DNA from: Sphingopyxis sp.
Lineage (GTDB): Bacteria > Pseudomonadota > Alphaproteobacteria > Sphingomonadales > Sphingomonadaceae
Length of the DNA: 64,000 bases
NCBI RefSeq assembly: GCF_016704835.1
Contig: NZ_JADIZJ010000001.1
Location: forward strand, 434,001 to 498,000
Reading direction: 5' to 3'
In this document: piece after piece, positions 1 to 7,330 of the stretch
How the letters are laid out: each line of letters begins with the position of its first letter
Position numbering within the stretch: position 1 is the stretch's first letter
Notes under the pieces: generated by a model
The model's database searches: none
Seen by the model: only the letters and a program-made list of their open reading frames with translations
What the model was told of the DNA's origin: nothing
Position numbers and translations under genes: made by a program

Positions 1-9
1 CTGACGCGG

Positions 10-1530
10 TTAGGCGTCACGCCATCGCGCGGGCAATGTGATTTCGAGCACCAGTCCCGTCGGCTCCCAACGCCGCTCAATCGTGCCGCCCAGATTGTTA
101 CGCACGCTGCGCTCCATCAACAAGGTGCCAAAGCTGGTCTTCTCGGGCGGTCCGATCGGGCCGTCGTTGCCCGTTTCGATCCAGGTCAGGCGGAACAGCC
201 GCGGATCGATGCCTTCCGGATCCTGCGTCCATCGGACATCGACGTCCCCTGCTGCCCCCGAAAGCGCGCCATGTTTGACCGCATTGGTGGCCAGTTCATT
301 GAACACCAGCGCCATCGCGACCAGCGCATTTTCGGGGAGCAAAAGGTCGGGGCCGGACCAGCGGATGCGCGGAAAGGCTGCCTCGACCTCGCGCAGCAGC
401 GCGTGCATCGACCCGGTCATGAAATTGGCGCCGAGCAGAACATTTTGGGCGCGGTTCAAGGCATCAAGGCGCCCCGTGATCCGCTCGACATAATCATCGA
501 CATCGGTCGCAGCGTGGCGAGTGAGCGAGATGATCGCGCTGACCGTCGCGAACAGGTTGCGCATCCGGTGGTGCAGTTCGCGCATCAACAGATTGGCATT
601 TTCCTGGCGACTTTTCTGTTCGGTGATGTCGATGCTGATCCCGGTCAGAATCGCGTCGGTGGTGTTGACGTCCCAGTCAGCGCGAACGGCGATCCAGCGC
701 ACACCGCGCTCGGGATGCTGGATGCGATATTCGGTCGCATAATGGCTGCCATTTGCGACCGATTCGTCTAGGACAGCGCGCACCGCGTCGCGATCATCGG
801 GATGGAGCCGCTCGAAAAAGCCGCCGATATCGGCAAGCGCAGTATGGAAATCGGCGCCCCATAGCTCGGCCACCGCGCCGCTCCACTGGATCGCGCCGGT
901 TCGTGCGTCGTAGCGCCATGTGGCGATGCCCGAAAAATCAAGCGCACGCTCAAGCGTCTGCCTTGCTTCATCACGCTGCGCAACGATGCGCCGCAGGTCT
1001 GCCTCCGCCATAATGATCGCGGCAAAATCCTCAAGACGCGCCAACTCACGTTCGGCGAGAGTGCCGCGTTCCTTGCGATCGATGACGCACAAGGTGCCAA
1101 GGATAGCGCCGTTATAGGCGCGCAGCGGTACCCCGGCATAAAAGCGAATGAAAGGCTCGCCCGTCACCAGCGGATTGTCACGAAACCGAGGATCACCCAG
1201 CACGTCGGTAATGATCACCGGCTCGTGTTGGGCGAGGACATACTGGCAAAAGCTGATGTCGCGCGGCGTTTCGGAGGCGTCGAGGCCATAGGCCGACTTG
1301 AACCATTGGCGGCAATCGTCGACCAGCGATACCAGCGCGATCGGCGCGTCGTAAAGATCGGCGACCATCTTGGTCACACGATCGAACGCTTCCTCCGGGC
1401 CAGTGTCCAGAATGCGGTATTCGCGAAGCGTTGCAAGACGAAGCTGCTCTGCCCGATCCCGGTCCGTATCAGCGCCATCCGCCAATTGTTGCCCCTCACG
1501 TCCTCCGGATCCTGTGGGCCGCTCTGCCAT
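10..1530 (-). CDS. GAF-PAS-HWE family sensor histidine kinase
   Basis: Cytoplasmic sensor kinase of 506 residues with no membrane segment. A GAF domain spans roughly residues 30-180 and a PAS domain about 195-310. A dimerisation helix with the phospho-acceptor motif ELHHRMRN and an HWE-type ATPase domain follow (N-box NELATNAVKHG, and WIETG matching the W-x-E signature). I chose the ATG at 1530 because AGGGA lies 8 nt upstream; an in-frame start at 1593 would add an unlikely 21-residue leader. It is divergent from phyR. Kinases of this class phosphorylate PhyR in other alphaproteobacteria, so a PhyR-activating role is likely but inferred from position and class. The stimulus is unknown. Confidence 0.9.
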   Translation of the reverse strand: MAERPTGSGGREGQQLADGADTDRDRAEQLRLATLREYRILDTGPEEAFDRVTKMVADLYDAPIALVSLVDDCRQWFKSAYGLDASETPRDISFCQYVLAQHEPVIITDVLGDPRFRDNPLVTGEPFIRFYAGVPLRAYNGAILGTLCVIDRKERGTLAERELARLEDFAAIIMAEADLRRIVAQRDEARQTLERALDFSGIATWRYDARTGAIQWSGAVAELWGADFHTALADIGGFFERLHPDDRDAVRAVLDESVANGSHYATEYRIQHPERGVRWIAVRADWDVNTTDAILTGISIDITEQKSRQENANLLMRELHHRMRNLFATVSAIISLTRHAATDVDDYVERITGRLDALNRAQNVLLGANFMTGSMHALLREVEAAFPRIRWSGPDLLLPENALVAMALVFNELATNAVKHGALSGAAGDVDVRWTQDPEGIDPRLFRLTWIETGNDGPIGPPEKTSFGTLLMERSVRNNLGGTIERRWEPTGLVLEITLPARWRDA

Positions 1531-1687
1531 GAATATGGTCCCTAAAAAAGTCTGTTTGCCGTCGAATCGGAAAAGCGGCGCAATTCCGCTCACTTAAACG
1601 CTGACGCGAAGGCGTCCCGGCAGACTCTACGCATCGCACGATGACAAGTTGCAGCCGGGCGTCGCGCATTTTTTGGCGCGCGCGCGC

Positions 1688-1713
1688 GGAACCGTCACCT
1701 GCCTGGACGCGTA
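1688..1713 (+). promoter_or_regulatory. Candidate EcfG-dependent promoter of phyR
   Basis: GGAAC at 1688-1692, a 17-nt spacer, then CGTA at 1710-1713. The EcfG consensus is GGAAC-N16/17-CGTT, so one base of the -10 element differs. It lies 26 nt before the phyR start codon. Autoregulation of phyR by EcfG is known in related bacteria. Confidence 0.5.
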
Positions 1714-1739
1714 TGACGGGCGAAAGCGGGAGGTGCATA

Positions 1740-2534
1740 ATGCCATTGGGTGAAGAACTTCGCGGACATTTGCCGTATCTGCGCCGTTACGCGCGCGCGC
1801 TGACCGGCAGCCAGCAACATGGCGACAATTTTGTTCATACCACTCTGGAAGTCATTGTTGCCGCGCCCGACGAATTCAGTGTCGGCAACGGCACTCGCAT
1901 TGACCTGTACCGGAATTTTCATCGTATATGGGAAAGCGCCTATATCGACGATGGCGAAGGCGATGACGACGGCGAAGATCCGTTCGTTCTCGCCGCGAAT
2001 AGGCGGCTTGCACAGATCACTCCATTGGGCCGCCAGATTTTGCTCCTGACCGCACTCGAAGGCTTTTCTGTCGACGAAGCCGCGATCATTACCGGCACCG
2101 ATCAATTGACCGTCGAAACCCTGCTTGCCGAAGCGGTCGCCGACCTCGACCGCGAATCGCGAACGTCGGTGCTGATCATCGAGGATGAGCCGCTGATCGC
2201 AATGGAACTCGAACAGATCGTCCGCGAACTCGGGCACAGCGTTGCGGGGGTCGCCACCACCCACGCCGACGCCGTTGCCGCATTCGAAGCGACCGATGCG
2301 GGGCTGGTTCTCGCCGACATTCAGCTCGCTGACGGATCGTCGGGGATCGACGCGGTGCAGGATATTCTGGCGATCGCTCCGGTACCGGCGATCTTCATCA
2401 CCGCCTTTCCAGAACGCTTACTCACCGGCGGGCGGGTGGAACCGACCTTCCTGATCTCGAAACCATTCCGCGAGAACACGGTGCGCGCCGCGATCAGCCA
2501 GAGCTTGCTGTTCACCCCGCAGCTGGCGGTGTAG
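1740..2534 (+). CDS. phyR: General stress response regulator PhyR (sigma-like domain plus receiver)
   Basis: Anti-anti-sigma response regulator of 264 residues. Residues 1-135 form the EcfG-like sigma-mimic domain. Residues 143-260 form a receiver with acidic pocket E148/D149, predicted phospho-acceptor D193 (VLADIQLADG) and the switch region FITAFPE followed by KPFRE. In this family, phosphorylation frees the sigma-like domain to bind NepR and release EcfG. The ATG at 1740 has GGGAGG just upstream; an in-frame upstream extension starting at 1641 has none. The end is convergent with the second EcfG gene, only 6 nt away. A candidate EcfG promoter lies directly upstream. Identification is secure from domain order and the neighbouring nepR-ecfG pair. 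Confidence 0.96.
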   Translation: MPLGEELRGHLPYLRRYARALTGSQQHGDNFVHTTLEVIVAAPDEFSVGNGTRIDLYRNFHRIWESAYIDDGEGDDDGEDPFVLAANRRLAQITPLGRQILLLTALEGFSVDEAAIITGTDQLTVETLLAEAVADLDRESRTSVLIIEDEPLIAMELEQIVRELGHSVAGVATTHADAVAAFEATDAGLVLADIQLADGSSGIDAVQDILAIAPVPAIFITAFPERLLTGGRVEPTFLISKPFRENTVRAAISQSLLFTPQLAV

Positions 2535-2540
2535 CCGAAA

Positions 2541-3104
2541 CTATTCCCGGCCAGGTCCGTTCGTGGTCAGATGGTCGACGTCGTCCATGATCGATCGAAA
2601 CACCTCGCTCGACGGCAGCACATCGGAGCTGCGGCGCGGCATCGTTCCGCTTTCCAATATCGCTTGCAGCGCGGTGCGTGCGCGCGACACGCGGCTTTTC
2701 ATCGTCCCAACCGCACAGTCGCAGATCGCCGCGCCTTCCTCATAGGACAGCTGGCCGGCACCGATTAGCACGAGCGCCTCGCGCTGATCGACGGGCAGCA
2801 TCAGCAACGCGCGCTGGACATCGGCGAGATGCAGGCTGTCGTCCTGGTCGTCGGGTGCGACGAGAAGCCGTTCGGCGGCGAGCTCGTCATATTCGGCGGT
2901 GAACTTCTTTCGCCGCATCTGCGACAGGAAACAGTTGCGCAGGATCACGAACGCCCAGCTTTTCATGCTGGCCGGTCCCGGCACATATTGCACGCGCGCC
3001 TTCCACGCTTTCAGCATCGTTTCCTGAACCAGATCGTCGGCGAGGTCGGCGTTACCGCACAGGCTGCGTCCGAAGGCGCGCAGATGCGGCAGCATCGCCG
3101 CCAA
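2541..3104 (-). CDS. Second EcfG-type ECF sigma factor
   Basis: ECF sigma factor of the EcfG group, 187 residues from a TTG at 3104 (first ATG at 3095). Region 2 carries ADLADDLVQETMLKAW and region 4 carries SYEEGAAICDCAVGTMKSRVSRAR, nearly identical in layout to the EcfG encoded at 4129-4758. The homologous N-terminal segment (PLDDASFKQELAA) continues in frame upstream of 3104, but no ATG or GTG occurs before the in-frame stop, so the true start is uncertain. It lies downstream of the BLUF gene on the same strand and converges on phyR. It probably directs a sub-regulon of the general stress response; whether NepR controls it is unknown. Confidence 0.9.
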   Translation of the reverse strand: MAAMLPHLRAFGRSLCGNADLADDLVQETMLKAWKARVQYVPGPASMKSWAFVILRNCFLSQMRRKKFTAEYDELAAERLLVAPDDQDDSLHLADVQRALLMLPVDQREALVLIGAGQLSYEEGAAICDCAVGTMKSRVSRARTALQAILESGTMPRRSSDVLPSSEVFRSIMDDVDHLTTNGPGRE

Positions 3105-3282
3105 TTCCTGCTTGAAGCTGGCGTCGTCGAGCGGTTGAGCGCCGTGCGCTTGGGTCGTTATATCGTTGATACTATAGCCTTGTTTTTTGGGACAACGATC
3201 AATTTTCAGATCAGGCTTAGCGCGTCATGCCGCCGATGCAAACCGGAACGGCGGAACTGGCCGAAAAAGCCGCGCGAAGCCG

Positions 3283-3702
3283 TCAATCATCGGTCGCGAT
3301 TGCAGAGCGAGCGCGGCGCCCAAGCGCAATGAAATTTTCGATCATTAACGCATCTTGTGGGTCGAGCCGTCCGTTTCCCGCCAAACGCGACAAGGCCTCG
3401 TCATGGCCGCGGAACTGCGGGTCATAGAGCATCGTCCATTCGGCAAAGCCGCGCTCTTCGATCGTTCGGCGGCGGATTTCTACCATCCCGCTGTGCCGCG
3501 AATCGCTGCGGATTACCGCCAGACAGGCATCGACCTTGTCAGCAGGACCTTCGAGCAATTGCAGGAAATTGTGGCCATTGAAGATCAGCGCGCCGGTCAG
3601 CGCATCGCGCTGATTGTTGCGACGCGCCTGCACGAGCAGCGCGGCGATATCCTGTTCGCCGATCATTGGATCGGCAACGCTTATATAGATGACGGAAAGC
3701 AA
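3283..3702 (-). CDS. Short BLUF-domain blue-light photoreceptor
   Basis: A stand-alone BLUF (sensor of blue light using FAD) protein of 139 residues. The flavin-binding residues are visible: Y6 (VIYISV), N29/N30 (ARRNN), Q48 in NFLQLLEG, and W89/M91 in FAEWTM. No output domain is fused; about 45 residues follow the BLUF core, as in short PixD-type proteins that act by binding a partner. I chose the TTG at 3702 because a perfect GGAGGT lies 6 nt upstream; a longer reading from 4032 would run antisense into nepR. It is divergent from nepR-ecfG and upstream of the second EcfG gene. A role as light input to the stress response is inferred from position. Confidence 0.92.
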   Translation of the reverse strand: MLSVIYISVADPMIGEQDIAALLVQARRNNQRDALTGALIFNGHNFLQLLEGPADKVDACLAVIRSDSRHSGMVEIRRRTIEERGFAEWTMLYDPQFRGHDEALSRLAGNGRLDPQDALMIENFIALGRRARSAIATDD

Positions 3703-3841
3703 GCGACGACCTCCAACCTTCCGCAATGCGGGAAAGGCAAAGCATAACCCCTCGCCGCAAGCCTGGTCGCCTACGCGGCGCCCCGAATAGGGCGGCTGTG
3801 GCATCTTGGCAACGCTTTCGTCGCAAAAAACGCACGGGATT

Positions 3842-3866
3842 GGAACTCGCGGGGCTTTTCGTCGTT
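3842..3866 (+). promoter_or_regulatory. EcfG-dependent promoter of nepR-ecfG
   Basis: GGAAC at 3842-3846, a 16-nt spacer, then CGTT at 3863-3866: an exact match to the EcfG consensus. The expected transcription start, about 7 nt past CGTT, falls within a few bases of the nepR ATG at 3875, so the transcript would be leaderless or nearly so. Confidence 0.75.
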
Positions 3867-3874
3867 GCTGCGAC

Positions 3875-4129
3875 ATGGCTACGCAAGGCAACAACCGGTC
3901 GAACGGCACGGGCACCCCGCCCCCGGGTGCTGATGCGCCAAATCGCAAGCAGGGCAGCTTTCCCGGCACCGACAGCGACAAGTGGCATCGCACGCTGACC
4001 GGTCGCCAGGCGCCCGAACCCGTGAGTGCCAAGCTGCGGATGATCTATGGCAACATCGTGTCCGAACAGCTTCCCGATCATATGCTCGATCTGTTGTCGC
4101 AACTCGATCAGAAAAGCTCCAAGCAGTAA
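3875..4129 (+). CDS. nepR: Anti-sigma factor NepR
   Basis: Small anti-sigma factor of 84 residues that sequesters EcfG and is titrated by phosphorylated PhyR. The diagnostic NepR helix pair is present near the C-terminus: VSAKLRMIYGNIVSEQ followed by LPDHMLDLLSQLDQ. The N-terminal half is polar and probably disordered, as usual. The ATG at 3875 starts the compact form; an in-frame ATG at 3806 would lie upstream of the EcfG promoter and is therefore unlikely. Its stop codon overlaps the ecfG start (TAATG), implying translational coupling and balanced production of sigma and anti-sigma factor. Confidence 0.93.
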   Translation: MATQGNNRSNGTGTPPPGADAPNRKQGSFPGTDSDKWHRTLTGRQAPEPVSAKLRMIYGNIVSEQLPDHMLDLLSQLDQKSSKQ

Positions 4130-4758
4130 TGTCTGGAACCGTCGCTGCGACGCCAACCGGCGGCAGCCTTTCCGACGCCGAGTTCAAGGCATTGCTCGCC
4201 GCCGTGATCCCGCATCTGCGTGCTTATGGTCGCAGCTTATCGGGCAATCCCGACCTTGCTGACGATTTGACGCAGGACACGATGGTAAAAGCCTGGGCAT
4301 CACGCGAACGGTTCGAGCGCGGCACTTCGATCAAGGCGTGGACTTTTGTCATCCTGCGCAACACGTTTTTGTCGCAGATGCGCCGCAACAAATTCGTTGG
4401 CGAATATGACGAGACCGCGGTCGAGCGTACGATGTCGACCCCCGCCAGTCAGGAAGAAAGCGGCGAAATGGCCGACCTCCAGCGCGGGCTGATGGAGTTG
4501 CCGCAGGACCAGCGCGAAGCGCTGATTCTGGTCGGCGCCGGTGGCATGTCTTACGAAGAAGCGGCGAGCATCTGCGATTGCGCGCTCGGCACGATGAAAA
4601 GTCGTGTATCGCGCGCCCGGGCCGCGCTCGAAGAGATAATGAACAGCGGCCATTTCTCGCAAAAGCGTGCCGACGCGCCGCCCGCCAGCGAAGCCGTAGA
4701 TGCGATCATGGACAGCGTTGAAATCATTACCGCACGCCGTGAGGCCGCGAACCGCTAG
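4129..4758 (+). CDS. ecfG: General stress response ECF sigma factor EcfG
   Basis: Sigma factor of 209 residues. Region 2 (PDLADDLTQDTMVKAW, WTFVILRNTFLSQMRR) recognises the -10 element. Region 4 (SYEEAASICDCALGTMKSRVSRARAAL) recognises the -35 element. It is the primary EcfG by position: coupled to nepR through a one-base overlap and behind an exact EcfG promoter match. It directs GGAAC-type promoters once PhyR removes NepR. About 40 residues after region 4 end in EIITARREA, a tail shared in outline with the paralogue at 2541-3104. Start and identity are both well supported. Confidence 0.95.
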   Translation: MSGTVAATPTGGSLSDAEFKALLAAVIPHLRAYGRSLSGNPDLADDLTQDTMVKAWASRERFERGTSIKAWTFVILRNTFLSQMRRNKFVGEYDETAVERTMSTPASQEESGEMADLQRGLMELPQDQREALILVGAGGMSYEEAASICDCALGTMKSRVSRARAALEEIMNSGHFSQKRADAPPASEAVDAIMDSVEIITARREAANR

Positions 4759-4840
4759 AACCGGATCGAGGTCTATCGACTTTGCCGCGCCGCCGCGCCA
4801 GATTGCAGCATCCCTCCCCTAGCAAAGTGAGCCTCTTGCC

Positions 4841-6013
4841 ATGCACTCATTGCCGCTTCTCGCCATCGCCGCTGCGCTAGCCGCACGCGCTTGCTCAGCG
4901 AGCACCACATCGAGCAAAGCCGCCGACCCCGCCACGCTCGCCGCGTCGGGCGATCATACGGCGACCCCGGTCGCCGACGCGCCCTTCACCGTGCAAGAGG
5001 TCGCGAGCTTCAACGAACCTTGGGCGATGACCTTTGTCCCCGGTACCCGCGCCGCGCTGATCACCGAAAAATCTGGCAAACTGAAACTGTGGCAAGAGAA
5101 TGGCCCGACGCTCGACGTCGCGGGCGTTCCCGCGGTGGCCTATGGCGGCCAAGGCGGCTTCGGCGACATCGTCGTCGCGCCCGATTTCACAACCAGCGGC
5201 ACCGTCTATCTCAGCTGGATCGAGTCCGGCGAAGGCGGCACCTATGGTGCGGTCGTCGGCATGGCCAAGCTGGTGCAAGGCGCGACGCCGCGGCTGGAGG
5301 GACTGAAAACGATCTGGGTCCAGTCGCCAAAGGTCAGCGGCCGCGGCCATTTTTCGCACCGCCTCGCCTTTTCGCCCGACGGCAAATATCTCTTCATCGG
5401 CTCGGGCGAAAGACAGAAATTCGACCCCGCGCAGGATATGAAGGCCAATCTCGGCAAAATATTGCGCCTCAATCCCGACGGCAGCATCCCCTCCGACAAT
5501 CCGTTCGCGGCGCAAGGCGGCGTCACCGCGCAGATCTGGTCGCTGGGCCACCGCAACATCCTCGGTCTAGCCTTCGACGGGTCGGGCAAGCTCTGGAATC
5601 AGGAAATGGGGCCCAAGGGCGGCGACGAGGTCAACCTCGTCGCGGCGAAGGCCAATTACGGCTATCCGATCGTGTCTAACGGCGACCATTATGACGGCAA
5701 GGACATCCCCGACCATCCGACGCGCCCCGAATTTGCCGCGCCGAAACTCTGGTGGAACCCCTCGGTCTCTCCCGCCGGTCTCGTTTGGTACAACGGCGAT
5801 CTTTATCCCGGCTGGAAGAACAGTCTGCTGATGGGCGCCCTGTCGGGCGAGGGGCTGATCCGGATGCAGATCGACGGCGACAAGCTAACCAAATCCGATC
5901 GCTGGGATTTCGGCACCCGAGTCCGCGAGGTCGAAGTTGGTGACGACGGGACGGTGTGGTTGCTCATCGACGGCGAGGACGGCAAACTGGTGAAACTGGT
6001 TCCGAAGAAGTGA
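4841..6013 (+). CDS. PQQ-dependent soluble aldose sugar dehydrogenase family protein
   Basis: Predicted periplasmic oxidoreductase of 390 residues from the GSDH (glucose/sorbosone dehydrogenase) beta-propeller family. Family signatures include the NEPWAMTFVP opening, GGQGGFGDIVVAPDF, the region around RGHFSHRLAFSPDG with its catalytic-type histidine, and EMGPKGGDEVNLV. Members oxidise aldose sugars with PQQ and pass electrons to the respiratory chain. The N-terminus is hydrophobic and ends near ARACSAS. This is a poor lipobox, so I call it a Sec signal peptide with uncertain cleavage. It stands alone between ecfG and a lipase-like gene, and no PQQ synthesis genes are in the window. Substrate not determined. 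Confidence 0.85.
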   Translation: MHSLPLLAIAAALAARACSASTTSSKAADPATLAASGDHTATPVADAPFTVQEVASFNEPWAMTFVPGTRAALITEKSGKLKLWQENGPTLDVAGVPAVAYGGQGGFGDIVVAPDFTTSGTVYLSWIESGEGGTYGAVVGMAKLVQGATPRLEGLKTIWVQSPKVSGRGHFSHRLAFSPDGKYLFIGSGERQKFDPAQDMKANLGKILRLNPDGSIPSDNPFAAQGGVTAQIWSLGHRNILGLAFDGSGKLWNQEMGPKGGDEVNLVAAKANYGYPIVSNGDHYDGKDIPDHPTRPEFAAPKLWWNPSVSPAGLVWYNGDLYPGWKNSLLMGALSGEGLIRMQIDGDKLTKSDRWDFGTRVREVEVGDDGTVWLLIDGEDGKLVKLVPKK

Positions 6014-6136
6014 AACCTGCCCCTTAATCCTGGTGCCGCGAAGGCGGGGCGCCATCTCCGGTGGACGCAACCGGGAACCGGCCGGCGATCGACGCCTGCC
6101 TTCGCAGAGGGGTAAATTCTGCTATAGGCGGCCTCC

Positions 6137-6877
6137 ATGATCCGCAGCCTCCTCACCCGGCGCGCCGAATGGCCGGCGCGCATCCCCGATCCCGACGCGC
6201 TGCCGCCGCTGGGGCTGCTGTGGCGCGAGGTGACAAGTCTGACGCGCGCGCTGTGGGGCCGAATACGGCCGATGCCCGCCGAACCCAATCCCGACAGCGA
6301 CCATCCGCCGGTGATGGTGCTACCCGGATTCCTCTCAGGCGACTGGGCGACCAAGGCGCTGCGCGCCGATCTGCGCCGCGCGGGTTTTCGCTGCTACGCC
6401 TGGGGGCTCGGATTCAACCGCGGCGCCACGCCCGACATCATCGAACGTATCGACACGCGCGTCCAGTGGATCATCGATCGCACCGGCCACGCCCCGGCGC
6501 TGGTCGGCTGGAGCCTCGGCGGCATTTACGCGCGCGAATATGCCAAGCATCATCCGGGCAAGGTGGCGCGCGTCGTCACCCTCGGCTCACCCTTCTCCGG
6601 CAGCCGCCGCGCCAACCGCGCCTGGCGCCTCTACCACCTGGTCGCGCGCCACCCGGTCGACAATCCCCCGATCGACTTCCACCCCGCCCCGCGCCCCGAA
6701 ATGCCGACTTTTGCGCTGTGGTCCTCCTATGACGGCGTCGTCGCGGTGAACAGCGCCCGCGGCGCCCCGCACGAAAGCGACCGCCAGATCGAGGTCGACT
6801 GCGGTCATATGGGCTTCGCCTATGCGCCGACGTCAGTTGCGGCAATTGTGAAGGCGTTGCAGGAAGAGGTGGCGTAG
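6137..6877 (+). CDS. Alpha/beta hydrolase, lipase-like
   Basis: Hydrolase of 246 residues. The core has VMVLPGFLSGDW (oxyanion region), the nucleophile elbow GWSLGGIYAREYA with the serine of GxSxG, a late aspartate in YDGVV, and a C-terminal histidine in DCGHMGFAY, giving a plausible Ser-Asp-His triad. It resembles bacterial PGAP1/LipA-type triacylglycerol or ester hydrolases. There is no clear signal peptide, so it is probably cytoplasmic. It stands alone, with convergent transcription from the thioesterase gene and a perfect inverted repeat between them. Substrate unknown. Confidence 0.8.
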   Translation: MIRSLLTRRAEWPARIPDPDALPPLGLLWREVTSLTRALWGRIRPMPAEPNPDSDHPPVMVLPGFLSGDWATKALRADLRRAGFRCYAWGLGFNRGATPDIIERIDTRVQWIIDRTGHAPALVGWSLGGIYAREYAKHHPGKVARVVTLGSPFSGSRRANRAWRLYHLVARHPVDNPPIDFHPAPRPEMPTFALWSSYDGVVAVNSARGAPHESDRQIEVDCGHMGFAYAPTSVAAIVKALQEEVA

Positions 6878-6879
6878 GG

Positions 6880-6930
6880 GGGGCGATAGCAGCTAGCGAA
6901 CAGCAGTTGCTGTTCGCTACCCCCCAAAAA
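6880..6930. terminator. Bidirectional terminator
   Basis: Perfect 12-bp inverted repeat (arms 6894-6905 and 6908-6919, arm TAGCGAACAGCA), extended by a G-run on the left and a C-run then A-run on the right. It lies between convergent genes. Confidence 0.7.
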
Positions 6931-6937
6931 ACCGGCC

Positions 6938-7330
6938 TCAATCCCGAAACGGCGCCACGACCTCCGCCGTTACCCGGAGCGGGCGTCCGCTCGCCTTGTC
7001 GAGCAGCGCCCACACCGTCCGCGCCCGGACATGCACTTTGCCGCCCTCGCCGGTGAAATCCATGAAGCGGTCGAACTTGGCGCCCTGCGGCTGGTCGGCG
7101 ACCCACGTCCGCGCGGTCACCGTCTCGCCGATTCCCAGCGCGCGGAGATAGTCGATCTCGTGGCGCACGACGACCCAGATGTACGCGTCCTTATGCTCCT
7201 GCGGGGCCGCAGCGTCCCAATGGCCGGTCGCGACCTGTTGGATCCACTGGAACCACACAGCATTGTTGACAGGCCCAAGCTCGTCAATGCTCTCGGGCGT
7301 CGCGACGAGTTTGAGGGTGAACTCCCTCAT
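6938..7330 (-). CDS. Acyl-CoA thioesterase, hot-dog fold (4HBT family)
   Basis: Predicted thioesterase of 130 residues. It has the hot-dog-fold pattern of FcbC/YbgC-type enzymes: a DELGPVNNAVWFQWIQ segment in place of the usual D-x-x-GHVNN-x-x-Y-x-x-W, then a strand-rich core ending in RVTAEVVAPFRD. The glycine-histidine of the canonical motif is replaced by glycine-proline, so catalysis may differ from the classical enzyme. The ATG at 7330 overlaps the stop of the threonine ammonia-lyase gene by 4 nt (ATGA), indicating translational coupling. A longer reading to 7417 is unsupported. Substrate unknown. Confidence 0.8.
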   Translation of the reverse strand: MREFTLKLVATPESIDELGPVNNAVWFQWIQQVATGHWDAAAPQEHKDAYIWVVVRHEIDYLRALGIGETVTARTWVADQPQGAKFDRFMDFTGEGGKVHVRARTVWALLDKASGRPLRVTAEVVAPFRD

